From NCBI GenBank assembly GCA_024398495.1, contig JAKSJA010000006.1, positions 1 through 64,000 on the forward strand: DNA of 64,000 bases. The letters run 5' to 3'. The notes under the pieces were generated by a model. The model was not told the origin of the DNA and ran no database searches. It saw only the letters and a program-made list of their open reading frames with translations. Both the position numbers and the translations under genes were made by a program. This document shows, in pieces, positions 7,863-16,817 of this stretch. The stretch comes from Bacteroidaceae bacterium. Lineage in GTDB: Bacteria > Bacteroidota > Bacteroidia > Bacteroidales > Bacteroidaceae. The first letter of the stretch is position 1; every line of letters begins with the position of its first letter.

Positions 7863-10800
7863 TTAGAAGTTCAAGTTAAGACCAATTACAAACTGACGGC
7901 TTCTTGGATAACCAGAGTAATCGACACCAGGAGTTAGGTTCGTGGTACGGATACAGTCTGATTCAGGGTCGTAACCGCTATAGTTAGTAATGCAGAATAC
8001 GTTGTAAACAGAAGCATAGAGGCGCAGGCTGTTGATGTAAGCCTTCTTTACCAGTTCCTTTGGCAACGTGTAGCCGAGAGTCAATGTGTTAAGACGGAGG
8101 AAAGAAGCCTTTTCGATAGCCCAATCCGTAAGAACCATACTCTTCATGTAAGGTGACCACATTGATGTGTTGGCATTGAGTGCCTCCAATGCAACAGGGT
8201 CGTTACAGAGAGTTCCATCAGGATTGAGGTTTGTCCAACGCTTGCCATCTGCCATAACATCAATCATGTTACGATATTGATACTTACTTGTTGAAGTATA
8301 TTCAATCTTGTTGGCATTGTAGATGTCGTTGCCAACACTGAAGTTGAAGTTTGCACTGAGGTCGAAGCCATAAAGACGTGCATTAAGTGCGAAACCACCG
8401 GTACAATCTGGATTTACATCACCGATTATTCTCTGGTCGTTTTCACCGATTACGTTAGTACCGTCGTCAGCAATCTTCTTCAGTTTCATAGTACCTGGGC
8501 GAATCTTGCCAAGGATAGCAGTACCATCAGCAACACCTTCCTTGAGCATCCAAGTGTCAGTAGCAGCATCATAACCCGTAAAGTCAGAAACCTCATAACG
8601 TCCATCGTTTACATATCCGCGAATCTGACCTACAGCACCGCCAACAGCAATCCAGTAGTCCTGACCGATTTCTGTAGAAGCCCATCTTGAGTTCATACCA
8701 AAGTCGTTCATGATACCAAGGTCTTCAATCTTAGTCTTGTTGAAGCCGATATTGCCTGACAGTGACAAACCGAAGTTTTTCTTGTCGATAGCATTCCAAG
8801 TGAGTGACAATTCAACACCCTTGTTTGAAGTCTCACCCATGTTGCGATACTGAGTATCGTAACCAGTACCAGAAACAGGGAATTCTATGAGAAGGTCTTT
8901 CGTTGTATTCCAATATGCGTCAATGGTACCTGTCAACTTGCTACCGAACATAGTGAAGTCGAGACCTACGTTACGAGTGATTGTTGTCTCCCAATTCAAG
9001 TCAGGGTTTGCCATAACCTTTGATGGAGCCCAGTAAGTAGAAACACCATTGATCCATGTAGTAGATTTAGCTGAATATTCCTGTGCGAGCTGTCCTACAG
9101 GGATATTGTTGTTACCTGCAGTACCATAACTCAAGCGCAGTTTCAAGTCGTCGAGCCAACTGCTTGCCCCCTGCATGAACTTTTCAGAAGAGATACGCCA
9201 TGCAGCAGCAACTGATGGGAAGTAACCCCAGCGATTGCCATCAGCAAACTTTGAAGAAGCATCGGCACGCATTGTTGCAGTGAGCAAGTATTTATCTAAG
9301 AAGTTATAATTTACACGACCGAAGTATGACAAGAGTTTGTCATCAGGGCTATAGAAATCATCTATTGAATAAGGAACGCCTTGATTTGTAAGTTTCCATG
9401 CTGTCTGTGAATCGAAGTCAACAGGGAATCCGTGTGCCTCGTCAGTATTCTCTCTTTTCTTTGTGATGATATATTCATGGCCGACCATGAGGTTAAGGCT
9501 ATGTTTCTTATTCTTGATAACATCCTTGAAATCGAAAGATACTGTATTCGTATTGCGGAAACGATGACGGTTTGTATCAACCAAACGGATAGCAGGTTTG
9601 TTCTGGTTTTCGCCAGCAGGGACATTCTTCACATAGTAAGTAGTTATTCCCCAGAAACGCTTGACGTACTGGTTGTAATTATCATAACCGAATTCTGTCT
9701 TCAGCTTGAGGTTCTTGATTACTTCCCATCCGAAAGCACCATTGAGGTTGAGATTCTTACGGTCCTTGACACAATCATTATCCCAGATAGCCTGGATTGG
9801 ATTGTAAAGGTTACCCAAATCATCATCACTTGAACCAGCAGAAGGGTCAAGATTCTTCAAAGGTATCGGAGTATAGATAACAGAATACTTCAAACGGCGG
9901 TCAGTATCATAAACACCGGCAGCTTCGTTAGCACCAGAACCTTCGACATGAGTCATGGCATAACGTGCCTGAAAATCGAGAGTGGTCTTCTTTGAAGGTT
10001 TTGTGTTCAGTTTCAAAGAGAAGTTGTCACGCTTGTATTCTGAGCCCTCCATGATAGCCTTATCATTCATGTGTGAGTATATGAACGCATATTTGATATT
10101 GTCGCTACCACCATTGACATTCAGGTTATGGTTAAAAGTGTGACCTGTACGTCCGTATGTAAGATCCTGCCAGTCATTCTGAGGGCAGTTGTCATACATA
10201 TCGATATCAGTATAATTACCAAAATAATCAGTATAAGAAGAGATGTCGTTAGGATTCTTCAAGAGTGCAAGTTCATACTGCCATTTAGCGTAATCAGATG
10301 CAGGAAGAACATCCATTGTCTTTGCAATCTTCTTCCAACTGTAGTAAGCATTGTAACTTACGTTCACCTTACCACTCTTACCGCTCTTTGTAGTAACGAG
10401 GATAACACCGTTAGCACCACGAGAACCGTAGATAGCCGTTGAAGAAGCATCCTTCAAAACAGTAATGTCTTCTATTTCAGAAGCAGGGATGTCGTTGATA
10501 CCGTCAACAGGGAATCCATCAACGATGAACAATGGGTCATTGCTCTGCGTGATAGAACCACCGCCACGAACACGAATCTTGACATCTGCATCCGGAGAAC
10601 CTTCTGTTGTCGTCACCTGCACACCAGCCAACTTACCGGTAAGGGCTTCCATAGCATTTGCAATAGGAACTGCTTCCAAGACATCACTTTTAACTGTGGC
10701 AACGGCACCAGTAAGGTCTTTCTTCTTTACTGCTCCATAACCGATAACAACCAAGTCGTTAAGAGAATGGCCAGCATCCTTCAAAACAACATTAACAGTT

Positions 10801-11066
10801 GACTTTCCACCAACCTTCACTGTCTGTGTTTCCATACCTACGTATGAAATGACAAGTGTGCTGTTAGCAGAAGCATTAATGGTAAAGTGTCCGTCCAAGT
10901 CGGTAGTGACACCATTCTTAGTACCTTGTTCTACAACGCTGGCACCAATGACTTCATCACCGTTTTCATCCTTAACAGTACCATTAACTGTCTGCGCCTG
11001 TACACAGATGGCAATGAATGCCAATACCAGTGTCAGCGCCATTCGAAAAAATTTCAAATTTGACAT
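7863..11066 (-). CDS. SusC/RagA-family TonB-dependent transporter (SusC1)
   Basis: This 1067-residue outer-membrane protein has a signal peptide (ending CVQAQ). A carboxypeptidase-regulatory-like domain follows (about 27-105, with NGTVKDENGDEVIGASVVEQ), then a plug (about 110-225, with GSRGANGVILVTTKSGK), and a 22-strand barrel ending RQFVIGLNLNF. It imports oligosaccharides using TonB energy, with SusD1 as lid. It is the first gene of the susC1-susD1-lipoprotein operon, with a strong promoter at 11146-11177. Confidence 0.95.
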   Translation of the reverse strand: MSNLKFFRMALTLVLAFIAICVQAQTVNGTVKDENGDEVIGASVVEQGTKNGVTTDLDGHFTINASANSTLVISYVGMETQTVKVGGKSTVNVVLKDAGHSLNDLVVIGYGAVKKKDLTGAVATVKSDVLEAVPIANAMEALTGKLAGVQVTTTEGSPDADVKIRVRGGGSITQSNDPLFIVDGFPVDGINDIPASEIEDITVLKDASSTAIYGSRGANGVILVTTKSGKSGKVNVSYNAYYSWKKIAKTMDVLPASDYAKWQYELALLKNPNDISSYTDYFGNYTDIDMYDNCPQNDWQDLTYGRTGHTFNHNLNVNGGSDNIKYAFIYSHMNDKAIMEGSEYKRDNFSLKLNTKPSKKTTLDFQARYAMTHVEGSGANEAAGVYDTDRRLKYSVIYTPIPLKNLDPSAGSSDDDLGNLYNPIQAIWDNDCVKDRKNLNLNGAFGWEVIKNLKLKTEFGYDNYNQYVKRFWGITTYYVKNVPAGENQNKPAIRLVDTNRHRFRNTNTVSFDFKDVIKNKKHSLNLMVGHEYIITKKRENTDEAHGFPVDFDSQTAWKLTNQGVPYSIDDFYSPDDKLLSYFGRVNYNFLDKYLLTATMRADASSKFADGNRWGYFPSVAAAWRISSEKFMQGASSWLDDLKLRLSYGTAGNNNIPVGQLAQEYSAKSTTWINGVSTYWAPSKVMANPDLNWETTITRNVGLDFTMFGSKLTGTIDAYWNTTKDLLIEFPVSGTGYDTQYRNMGETSNKGVELSLTWNAIDKKNFGLSLSGNIGFNKTKIEDLGIMNDFGMNSRWASTEIGQDYWIAVGGAVGQIRGYVNDGRYEVSDFTGYDAATDTWMLKEGVADGTAILGKIRPGTMKLKKIADDGTNVIGENDQRIIGDVNPDCTGGFALNARLYGFDLSANFNFSVGNDIYNANKIEYTSTSKYQYRNMIDVMADGKRWTNLNPDGTLCNDPVALEALNANTSMWSPYMKSMVLTDWAIEKASFLRLNTLTLGYTLPKELVKKAYINSLRLYASVYNVFCITNYSGYDPESDCIRTTNLTPGVDYSGYPRSRQFVIGLNLNF

Positions 11067-11145
11067 AGATAATTGTTTTAATGAATAGTTAATAAAATGT
11101 TAATATAGTAAACAAAAAATGTAATTTCGTAATGTATTGTTTTTG

Positions 11146-11177
11146 CAAATATACATTATTCTTTGTTAAAAAACAAA
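11146..11177 (-). promoter_or_regulatory. Promoter of susC1 operon
   Basis: A -7 box TATATTTG (11146-11153) and TTTG (11174-11177), spacer 20 bp on the minus strand. The -33 box lies in the T-run of the preceding terminator. The 5' leader would be about 75 nt. Confidence 0.65.
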
Positions 11178-11205
11178 AAAAGCTGGAAAAATAAATTTCC
11201 CAGCC
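11174..11205 (-). terminator. Terminator after PL1-CE8 gene
   Basis: A GCTGGGAAA...TTTCCAGC hairpin (11182-11204, one bulge) is followed by a run of seven T on the minus strand, 37 bp past the stop at 11242. Confidence 0.75.
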
Positions 11206-11241
11206 TTATAAAAAACCAAATCGGTTTGGGTTAAAGTCTTT

Positions 11242-14200
11242 CTATTTCATAAGAAACTTTTTACCATTCATGATGACAATTCCTCTGAAACCGTTGCCCA
11301 TACCAACCTTTTGTCCCTGCAAGTTATAGACAGTATCGGAACATCTAACTGTCATTGTCGGAGCAAGAACATTCTCAATATCAGTTACAGCAGAACTTGA
11401 CACACCAAGACCTCCCATCTGATTTGCCGCACGGACAGCATAGGTTCCAGATTCATCCAGTTCGTACGACAAGTCGGTAGTGAATACCACCACACTATTA
11501 TCTTTGACAATAGCATAGCACAGGGCATCAGCAACAGCATCCCAACTAATAACATTGCCAACAAGAACAACATTTGTCGGTGCAGGCATCTGAACTGTAG
11601 CATCACATGGATTCCAAGAATCATTACCACCAAGAACATTACTTATGGTATATGTTGCTGCTGTCTGAGCATCAATGACACATGGGTCACTGCCTTGTGC
11701 AGGGCTACAAGCCTGAATGGAACGTGAGGAAAGATCCAACATTTTACCGTCCTTATCCTTAGACCCATATTCGTGGAAACGGCAGACAAGGCCACTTGTC
11801 ATTGCTGCCCATCCAGCATCCGTTGGTAAGACCTCAAATGTGGTATTTATAAATGTTGCTGCCGGCGAGTCACCCCATGGACGGCCAAGACTATATTTCT
11901 TTGCCGCGTCCTCAGGTGCCGTGACCATACAGTCATTGAATACCATGCCCCACTTGTTTGCAGTTGCAGTATTAGGTGCGGTCAGATAGCCACCTCCCTT
12001 GAAATTATTGTAATGCAAAGTGCATTTGTTAAAATATGCAGTTCCATCGCCATAAATAAAATCAACATCACCATAAATATCGCAATCCTCAAAATAACCT
12101 CTGCGGTCACTCTTATTGAGATAGTATGTATCCTGACAGCCTTGTAATGCAACATTCTTCAGTATATGACGATCGCCACGGGCACGCAAGGCAATAGCCT
12201 GTTTCGTTATTGTCTTTTTCTCAAAATCATAGCCCTGACGAATTGTCAGATCCTGCATATATACATCTGTATCTGTTTGGTCAATAAAGAGTGTTGGTGT
12301 CTTGTCTGCATTACCATCTGAAGGAGCATAGTTGACAATAAGAACGCCATCCTTACTTTCACCTATCAGAGATACATTCTTTGCAACACGCGTTTTCGCA
12401 ACAGTTTCCAAATCATATTTCCCATTGTGAAGGAAGATGCGGAAACGTTCATCAGAAGCACTTGTTGCAGCCTTGAGAGCAAACAGCAACTCGTCACCAT
12501 TGTGCACTATTGCTTTATATGGTCCATCAGTAAATATCTCGCTTCCATCACTAAAATTGGCAATAAGCGTCAAGTCGTCAGACATTGTGACCTTATAGGA
12601 ATGTTCTGTTGACAAGATATTGCCCATATCATCTGTCCAACTCTTGAAGAGAAAACCATTTGCAGCCTTGGCAGTAACGGTGATCTCAGAATTGATATCG
12701 TAAGTTTCAGAATTAGGCTCACGGACAATGGTACCAGCATTGGCAGGATTAACACCAGTTGTCAACGTTACCTGCGTGGATGTATTCTCGACCATAGCGT
12801 ACACCTCCAGATGGAACATATAAGCATTCTGTTCCTCATTGAGATTCCACCACTGCAATTCCACATCCTCATCATTCACATTTACTTCTATCCATTGAGG
12901 AGTGCCACTGACACGTGTATTGTACAATGTCACCCAATCGCCATCTTTTGCACCCTTCTTACGCAATCCGAAGCCTCTGTCATTACCTGTAACACCTTGG
13001 AAGAAACGTACCTTTGTAATATTCTTAAACTTGGACGTTGTAAAAGTAGAAGCCGACTTTGCAGCAAGAACATACCCCTTATAATCAGGATTTGTTGCTG
13101 GGTCGAACTTACCCGGATTTGTTGCTGCAGAATCTACCGTTGTGTTATAAGTTGAAAAGATTATCGTTTCATCAGAGAAATCGGTGTTTATATGAATGGT
13201 ATCATTGGAACCAACATATCGCCAATCATGGAAAGCAGTATTGATGATTGCTTTTTCAGTATATAAAGGGACAACCTTTGGAATGTTTAATACTATTGAA
13301 TTAAGTGAAGAAGCATCCACAGAGAAAGAAGCCTTATCCCCTTCTATTGAAGGAGAGACAGCAACACCATTTACCTTTAGTCTTGCCTTATCATACCAAG
13401 AAATTGTGATAACAGAATTGTTGAAATCAAGTTTTACATCCTGCTTTTCGCCCTCCACATCGGCTTGAGTAACAAAGATACCCTCACCAGTTACAGAAGG
13501 AGCACCTTCTTGTGAAAAATCCCATTTCACCACAATATTTTCATTGCGGTCTATAATCTTTTTAGTATTGGCATTGAAGACAGGAGTGTCATATACAATC
13601 TGTGAAGGTGTATTATAAGTGACCCCTGGTACATAAACCTTACCATCAGCTGAATTAAGCCATGCCGCCATGGTATAACCCTCTTTATACTGCGACATAT
13701 TAGGAGCGATTACTACTGAATATGTTTCCGTTTCATAATCAGCCTTATTGATGATACCGTCAGCAACGCCATTGAGATATACTTCAAGGTTACTGTATCC
13801 ACTTTCTGTAATTGCCGCACCATCAGAAGCATCCTCAGGGTTCAAGCCTACTTTTGTCTCATAACTATCCGGCAAACCATCGCCATCAGTATCTTTGGCA
13901 AACTTATCACCCTCACGCATGCCAAGGAAAGGATAGTTGTAATACACACCTCCCACCTTGCTATCAGTAACAGCATAATATGTATCGTGTTCCTTAAGAG
14001 TTATATTGTCTGGAGAATCTATGATTCCCAGTTTTGATCCACGGTCACCAGAAGCAAAGTCATTGGCAGTTCCCGCTGCCTGTGCCAGAAGACGAGCATC
14101 AACCTCATCAAGACGAGGAAGGGTTGCACCTGCATCGCGAACAACTTTCTGATATGCCTCATCAGCAGTTTCGTATGTCATACCACTAAGGTCGTAAGGA

Positions 14201-15324
14201 ATGCTCTGCAGTACATACGTTAGGAAATCATTTCCCGTCAATTTTATTGCCCTTGCAGAGTTTCCACTCTGTGCACCATAGTAATTATCTGCATTGACGG
14301 CATCAAGATTGTCCTTGCTCCAAACACCACTCTTTGAAGAATATGCTCCGTCAACTTCAAATCTATTACCATTCATATACCACTCTCCATACGGTGAACT
14401 CGGAGAGCAGAAATAACGTGAGCCAGAAGTGGCACTTTTTGTAGCAGGTCCTGGACGATAAAAATTATTGATAAGATATACTCTATCATAACTATCGTTC
14501 ACCTGTGTTTTTGACTTATCATTTTCTCCTCCGTACTGTGCACCAGAATTACCCCAGTTGAAAACAACATTATTGGCAAACTCACTATCCACATAACGGT
14601 CGTTAGTGCCACGAGCTCCATTGAAACGAGGGCTACGGCTATTACTGTTCGTTATCAGACAATGATGCATGGTAGAATGTTCGCCACCCCATTGTGTAGC
14701 ATAGGCACGCGCACCTTTTGAATTTTTTGAATTATACAAAGACTCACCGATGATACAATGCTGCACAGTAGTATATTTAGTATCATAAGCAGTAAGACAT
14801 TCTTCCATACTCCAAGTTATAGAACAATGGTCAAGAATGACATTTGCTCCATTCTCCATATCAACTCCACACATACTTTTCGAAGGTATATCACCTGCAC
14901 GGAAACGAACATGTCGTACAATGACATTATTGCTGTTTATATACAGGTTGTAACCTGCCAGACAGATACCGCCACCGGGGGCCGTTTGACCTTCAATAGT
15001 GACATTGTCTTTGTTCGTCCTCAACTTTGATGTGAGATAGATTGTGCCACACGTATTGAAAAGTATTGTACGTGGCTTACCTCCATTGTCCGAATAAAGT
15101 GCCCAGCGAAGTGTTCCCGGTACAAGTTTTGAGTCGGAACAGTCGTCATTACGGGTAACATAAAACACAGTTCCCCCACGTCCACCAGTAGTATATTTTC
15201 CATATCCTTCAGCTCCCGGGAAAGCAGGGATACCACTGGTTATTGGTGTGATGTATGCAGCAGTTGCATATACAACTGTCAACATACACGACAGAAAAAA
15301 CAATGTAATCCTTTTCGTTGTCAT
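11242..15324 (-). CDS. Bifunctional pectate lyase (PL1) - pectin methylesterase (CE8)
   Basis: This 1360-residue secreted enzyme carries two pectin activities. After a signal peptide, a PL1-type beta-helix (about 30-470; FPGAEGYGKYTTGGRGG, VTIEGQTAPGGG, DHCSITWSMEE) would cut de-esterified homogalacturonan by elimination. A calcium-loop-like DTDGDGLPDSYE follows near 475, then beta-sandwich linkers and a divergent InlB-B-type repeat (about 860-930). The C-terminal CE8 domain (about 930-1230) has GCQDTYY near 1062, the catalytic GDVDFIYG near 1084 and LGRPW near 1144, the standard methylesterase sites. The tail is YNLQGQ...RGIVIMNGKKFLMK. Having esterase and lyase in one chain fits the need to demethylate before cutting. 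Confidence 0.93.
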   Translation of the reverse strand: MTTKRITLFFLSCMLTVVYATAAYITPITSGIPAFPGAEGYGKYTTGGRGGTVFYVTRNDDCSDSKLVPGTLRWALYSDNGGKPRTILFNTCGTIYLTSKLRTNKDNVTIEGQTAPGGGICLAGYNLYINSNNVIVRHVRFRAGDIPSKSMCGVDMENGANVILDHCSITWSMEECLTAYDTKYTTVQHCIIGESLYNSKNSKGARAYATQWGGEHSTMHHCLITNSNSRSPRFNGARGTNDRYVDSEFANNVVFNWGNSGAQYGGENDKSKTQVNDSYDRVYLINNFYRPGPATKSATSGSRYFCSPSSPYGEWYMNGNRFEVDGAYSSKSGVWSKDNLDAVNADNYYGAQSGNSARAIKLTGNDFLTYVLQSIPYDLSGMTYETADEAYQKVVRDAGATLPRLDEVDARLLAQAAGTANDFASGDRGSKLGIIDSPDNITLKEHDTYYAVTDSKVGGVYYNYPFLGMREGDKFAKDTDGDGLPDSYETKVGLNPEDASDGAAITESGYSNLEVYLNGVADGIINKADYETETYSVVIAPNMSQYKEGYTMAAWLNSADGKVYVPGVTYNTPSQIVYDTPVFNANTKKIIDRNENIVVKWDFSQEGAPSVTGEGIFVTQADVEGEKQDVKLDFNNSVITISWYDKARLKVNGVAVSPSIEGDKASFSVDASSLNSIVLNIPKVVPLYTEKAIINTAFHDWRYVGSNDTIHINTDFSDETIIFSTYNTTVDSAATNPGKFDPATNPDYKGYVLAAKSASTFTTSKFKNITKVRFFQGVTGNDRGFGLRKKGAKDGDWVTLYNTRVSGTPQWIEVNVNDEDVELQWWNLNEEQNAYMFHLEVYAMVENTSTQVTLTTGVNPANAGTIVREPNSETYDINSEITVTAKAANGFLFKSWTDDMGNILSTEHSYKVTMSDDLTLIANFSDGSEIFTDGPYKAIVHNGDELLFALKAATSASDERFRIFLHNGKYDLETVAKTRVAKNVSLIGESKDGVLIVNYAPSDGNADKTPTLFIDQTDTDVYMQDLTIRQGYDFEKKTITKQAIALRARGDRHILKNVALQGCQDTYYLNKSDRRGYFEDCDIYGDVDFIYGDGTAYFNKCTLHYNNFKGGGYLTAPNTATANKWGMVFNDCMVTAPEDAAKKYSLGRPWGDSPAATFINTTFEVLPTDAGWAAMTSGLVCRFHEYGSKDKDGKMLDLSSRSIQACSPAQGSDPCVIDAQTAATYTISNVLGGNDSWNPCDATVQMPAPTNVVLVGNVISWDAVADALCYAIVKDNSVVVFTTDLSYELDESGTYAVRAANQMGGLGVSSSAVTDIENVLAPTMTVRCSDTVYNLQGQKVGMGNGFRGIVIMNGKKFLMK

Positions 15325-15346
15325 AGTAAGTTTTTTATTAGAATTA

Positions 15347-15381
15347 AAAATTAAGAGGAATGTCTTGTGGCATTCCTCTTA
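15347..15381 (-). terminator. Terminator after 439-residue secreted protein
   Basis: An AAGAGGAATG...CATTCCTCTT hairpin (15353-15380) is followed on the minus strand by AATTTTTAATT. No clear promoter lies between it and the PL1-CE8 start at 15324, so some read-through is likely. Confidence 0.7.
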
Positions 15382-15400
15382 TATACATAAAGGTAAAGAC

Positions 15401-16720
15401 TTATTTAACAAATGCCTTACCCTTGCAGATTACCAATCCGCGATAGTTGTCGTTTACTTCTATGCCCTGAGCATTGTACATGCGGCTGTCGTTAACATTC
15501 TTGCCAGCAATTATGTCCTTGATACCAGTCGGGCCTGTGAAATCCTCGCGGAAATATGGAGCCCCATTCCAAGGATCGTTAACATTCATTGCAAATGCCT
15601 CCTTGTCAAAAGTCTCATTATTACCAAAGGCTTCACCAGCACCTTCTTGGATAGTTACCGTCTCTTGATTATAGTCAGCAGGGTTTATAAATTCCGTTTC
15701 AGCATTATCTGTGCCACAGATGAAAGCGACACCAACCAAAACCATACGTTTTTTGATACCGACTTGCATTGCATAATCTGCACTCCAATCTATCTTATCA
15801 CCCCATTTGTTGTCATAACAGTTATAGCCAGTTGCAGAATCACCTGAACCCGGATTATCTACAGCATAAGGACATGTTCCTGTCTTTGCAAAGAAATATG
15901 ACATTTCGCCTTCTGTCTGCCCATCACACATATAATTTGCATACTCACTCTTTTTATCATCACTTGCAAAGAGAGACTCATAATCCTTGCCATCCTTAGG
16001 ATTTGACAAATCTACAACCATCTTATATGGCTGGTCGAATGTGACGAGACGCGGATCTATTTTTGTACCATCAGCACTTGCATGAATCTTGTAGTTCAAG
16101 AAATCTGGAATATCATATACGAATTCTCCTGTAGTTGGCTGAATAAATGCTGTACCACCCTCTGCAACACTTTTCTTATTACTTGAAACATGACATTCGC
16201 GATAAGCCTGATTAGACAATGCTGTACCGTCTGCTGCGTTTGCATATCGAGCCTGCACACGACCAGCAGGACAATCAGAGAAACTTAATCTAATAGGGTC
16301 CGAAATCCAAGTCTGCGGAAGACCGACAAAATACATTATAACTTTCTTCAGGTTGGTGTAGCCAAACTTGTTTATTTCCGTATTTGGATTATACAAAGCC
16401 AGTGTTTTATTGATAACAAAGACACCACGATAGAAGCCTTTCTTCAATGTAAAACCAGTTTCTGCATCCGTGTAATCCTTCGTGAAAGCAAATTTATAAT
16501 TAAAATCTGTTGGCTCTACATCATTAATCGGATGTATCGCTTCCAATTTCTTTCCCAGTTCCTCTGTACTCCAAGGATACTTAAAAAGGTCACCATCAAA
16601 GATTTGAGATACTGTATCATTTGTCATATAAATGATACGATTCTTAGTCAATTTCGGAGCTTGTGCAAAAGCACTTACCGAAAACATTACAACTGCTACA
16701 AGAGTAAATAGTTTTTTCAT
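15401..16720 (-). CDS. Secreted protein of unknown function in pectin locus
   Basis: This 439-residue protein has a cleavable signal peptide (MKKLFTLVAVVMFSVSAFA) and a C-terminal tail YNAQGIEV...RGLVICKGKAFVK like those of other exported proteins here. I do not recognise the central part; it is rich in aromatic residues and short beta-type segments (KKVIMYFVGLPQTW, RLSFSDCPAGRVQARY). It lies between susD2 and the PL1-CE8 gene on the same strand, 97 bp and 76 bp away. The context suggests a surface glycan-binding or accessory protein, but this is a guess. Confidence 0.8.
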   Translation of the reverse strand: MKKLFTLVAVVMFSVSAFAQAPKLTKNRIIYMTNDTVSQIFDGDLFKYPWSTEELGKKLEAIHPINDVEPTDFNYKFAFTKDYTDAETGFTLKKGFYRGVFVINKTLALYNPNTEINKFGYTNLKKVIMYFVGLPQTWISDPIRLSFSDCPAGRVQARYANAADGTALSNQAYRECHVSSNKKSVAEGGTAFIQPTTGEFVYDIPDFLNYKIHASADGTKIDPRLVTFDQPYKMVVDLSNPKDGKDYESLFASDDKKSEYANYMCDGQTEGEMSYFFAKTGTCPYAVDNPGSGDSATGYNCYDNKWGDKIDWSADYAMQVGIKKRMVLVGVAFICGTDNAETEFINPADYNQETVTIQEGAGEAFGNNETFDKEAFAMNVNDPWNGAPYFREDFTGPTGIKDIIAGKNVNDSRMYNAQGIEVNDNYRGLVICKGKAFVK

Positions 16721-16773
16721 AATAGTTAAATTTGATTGTTAATAATATGATTAAATTGTTGTTTCAATATTTG

Positions 16774-16805
16774 AAAAAGAAGGGGTAAAGGGCATTTACC
16801 CCTTC
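16774..16805 (-). terminator. Terminator of susC2-susD2
   Basis: A GAAGGGGTAAA...TTTACCCCTTC hairpin is followed by TTTTTC on the minus strand, just past the susD2 stop at 16818. Confidence 0.8.
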
Positions 16806-16817
16806 ATCATTATAAGA

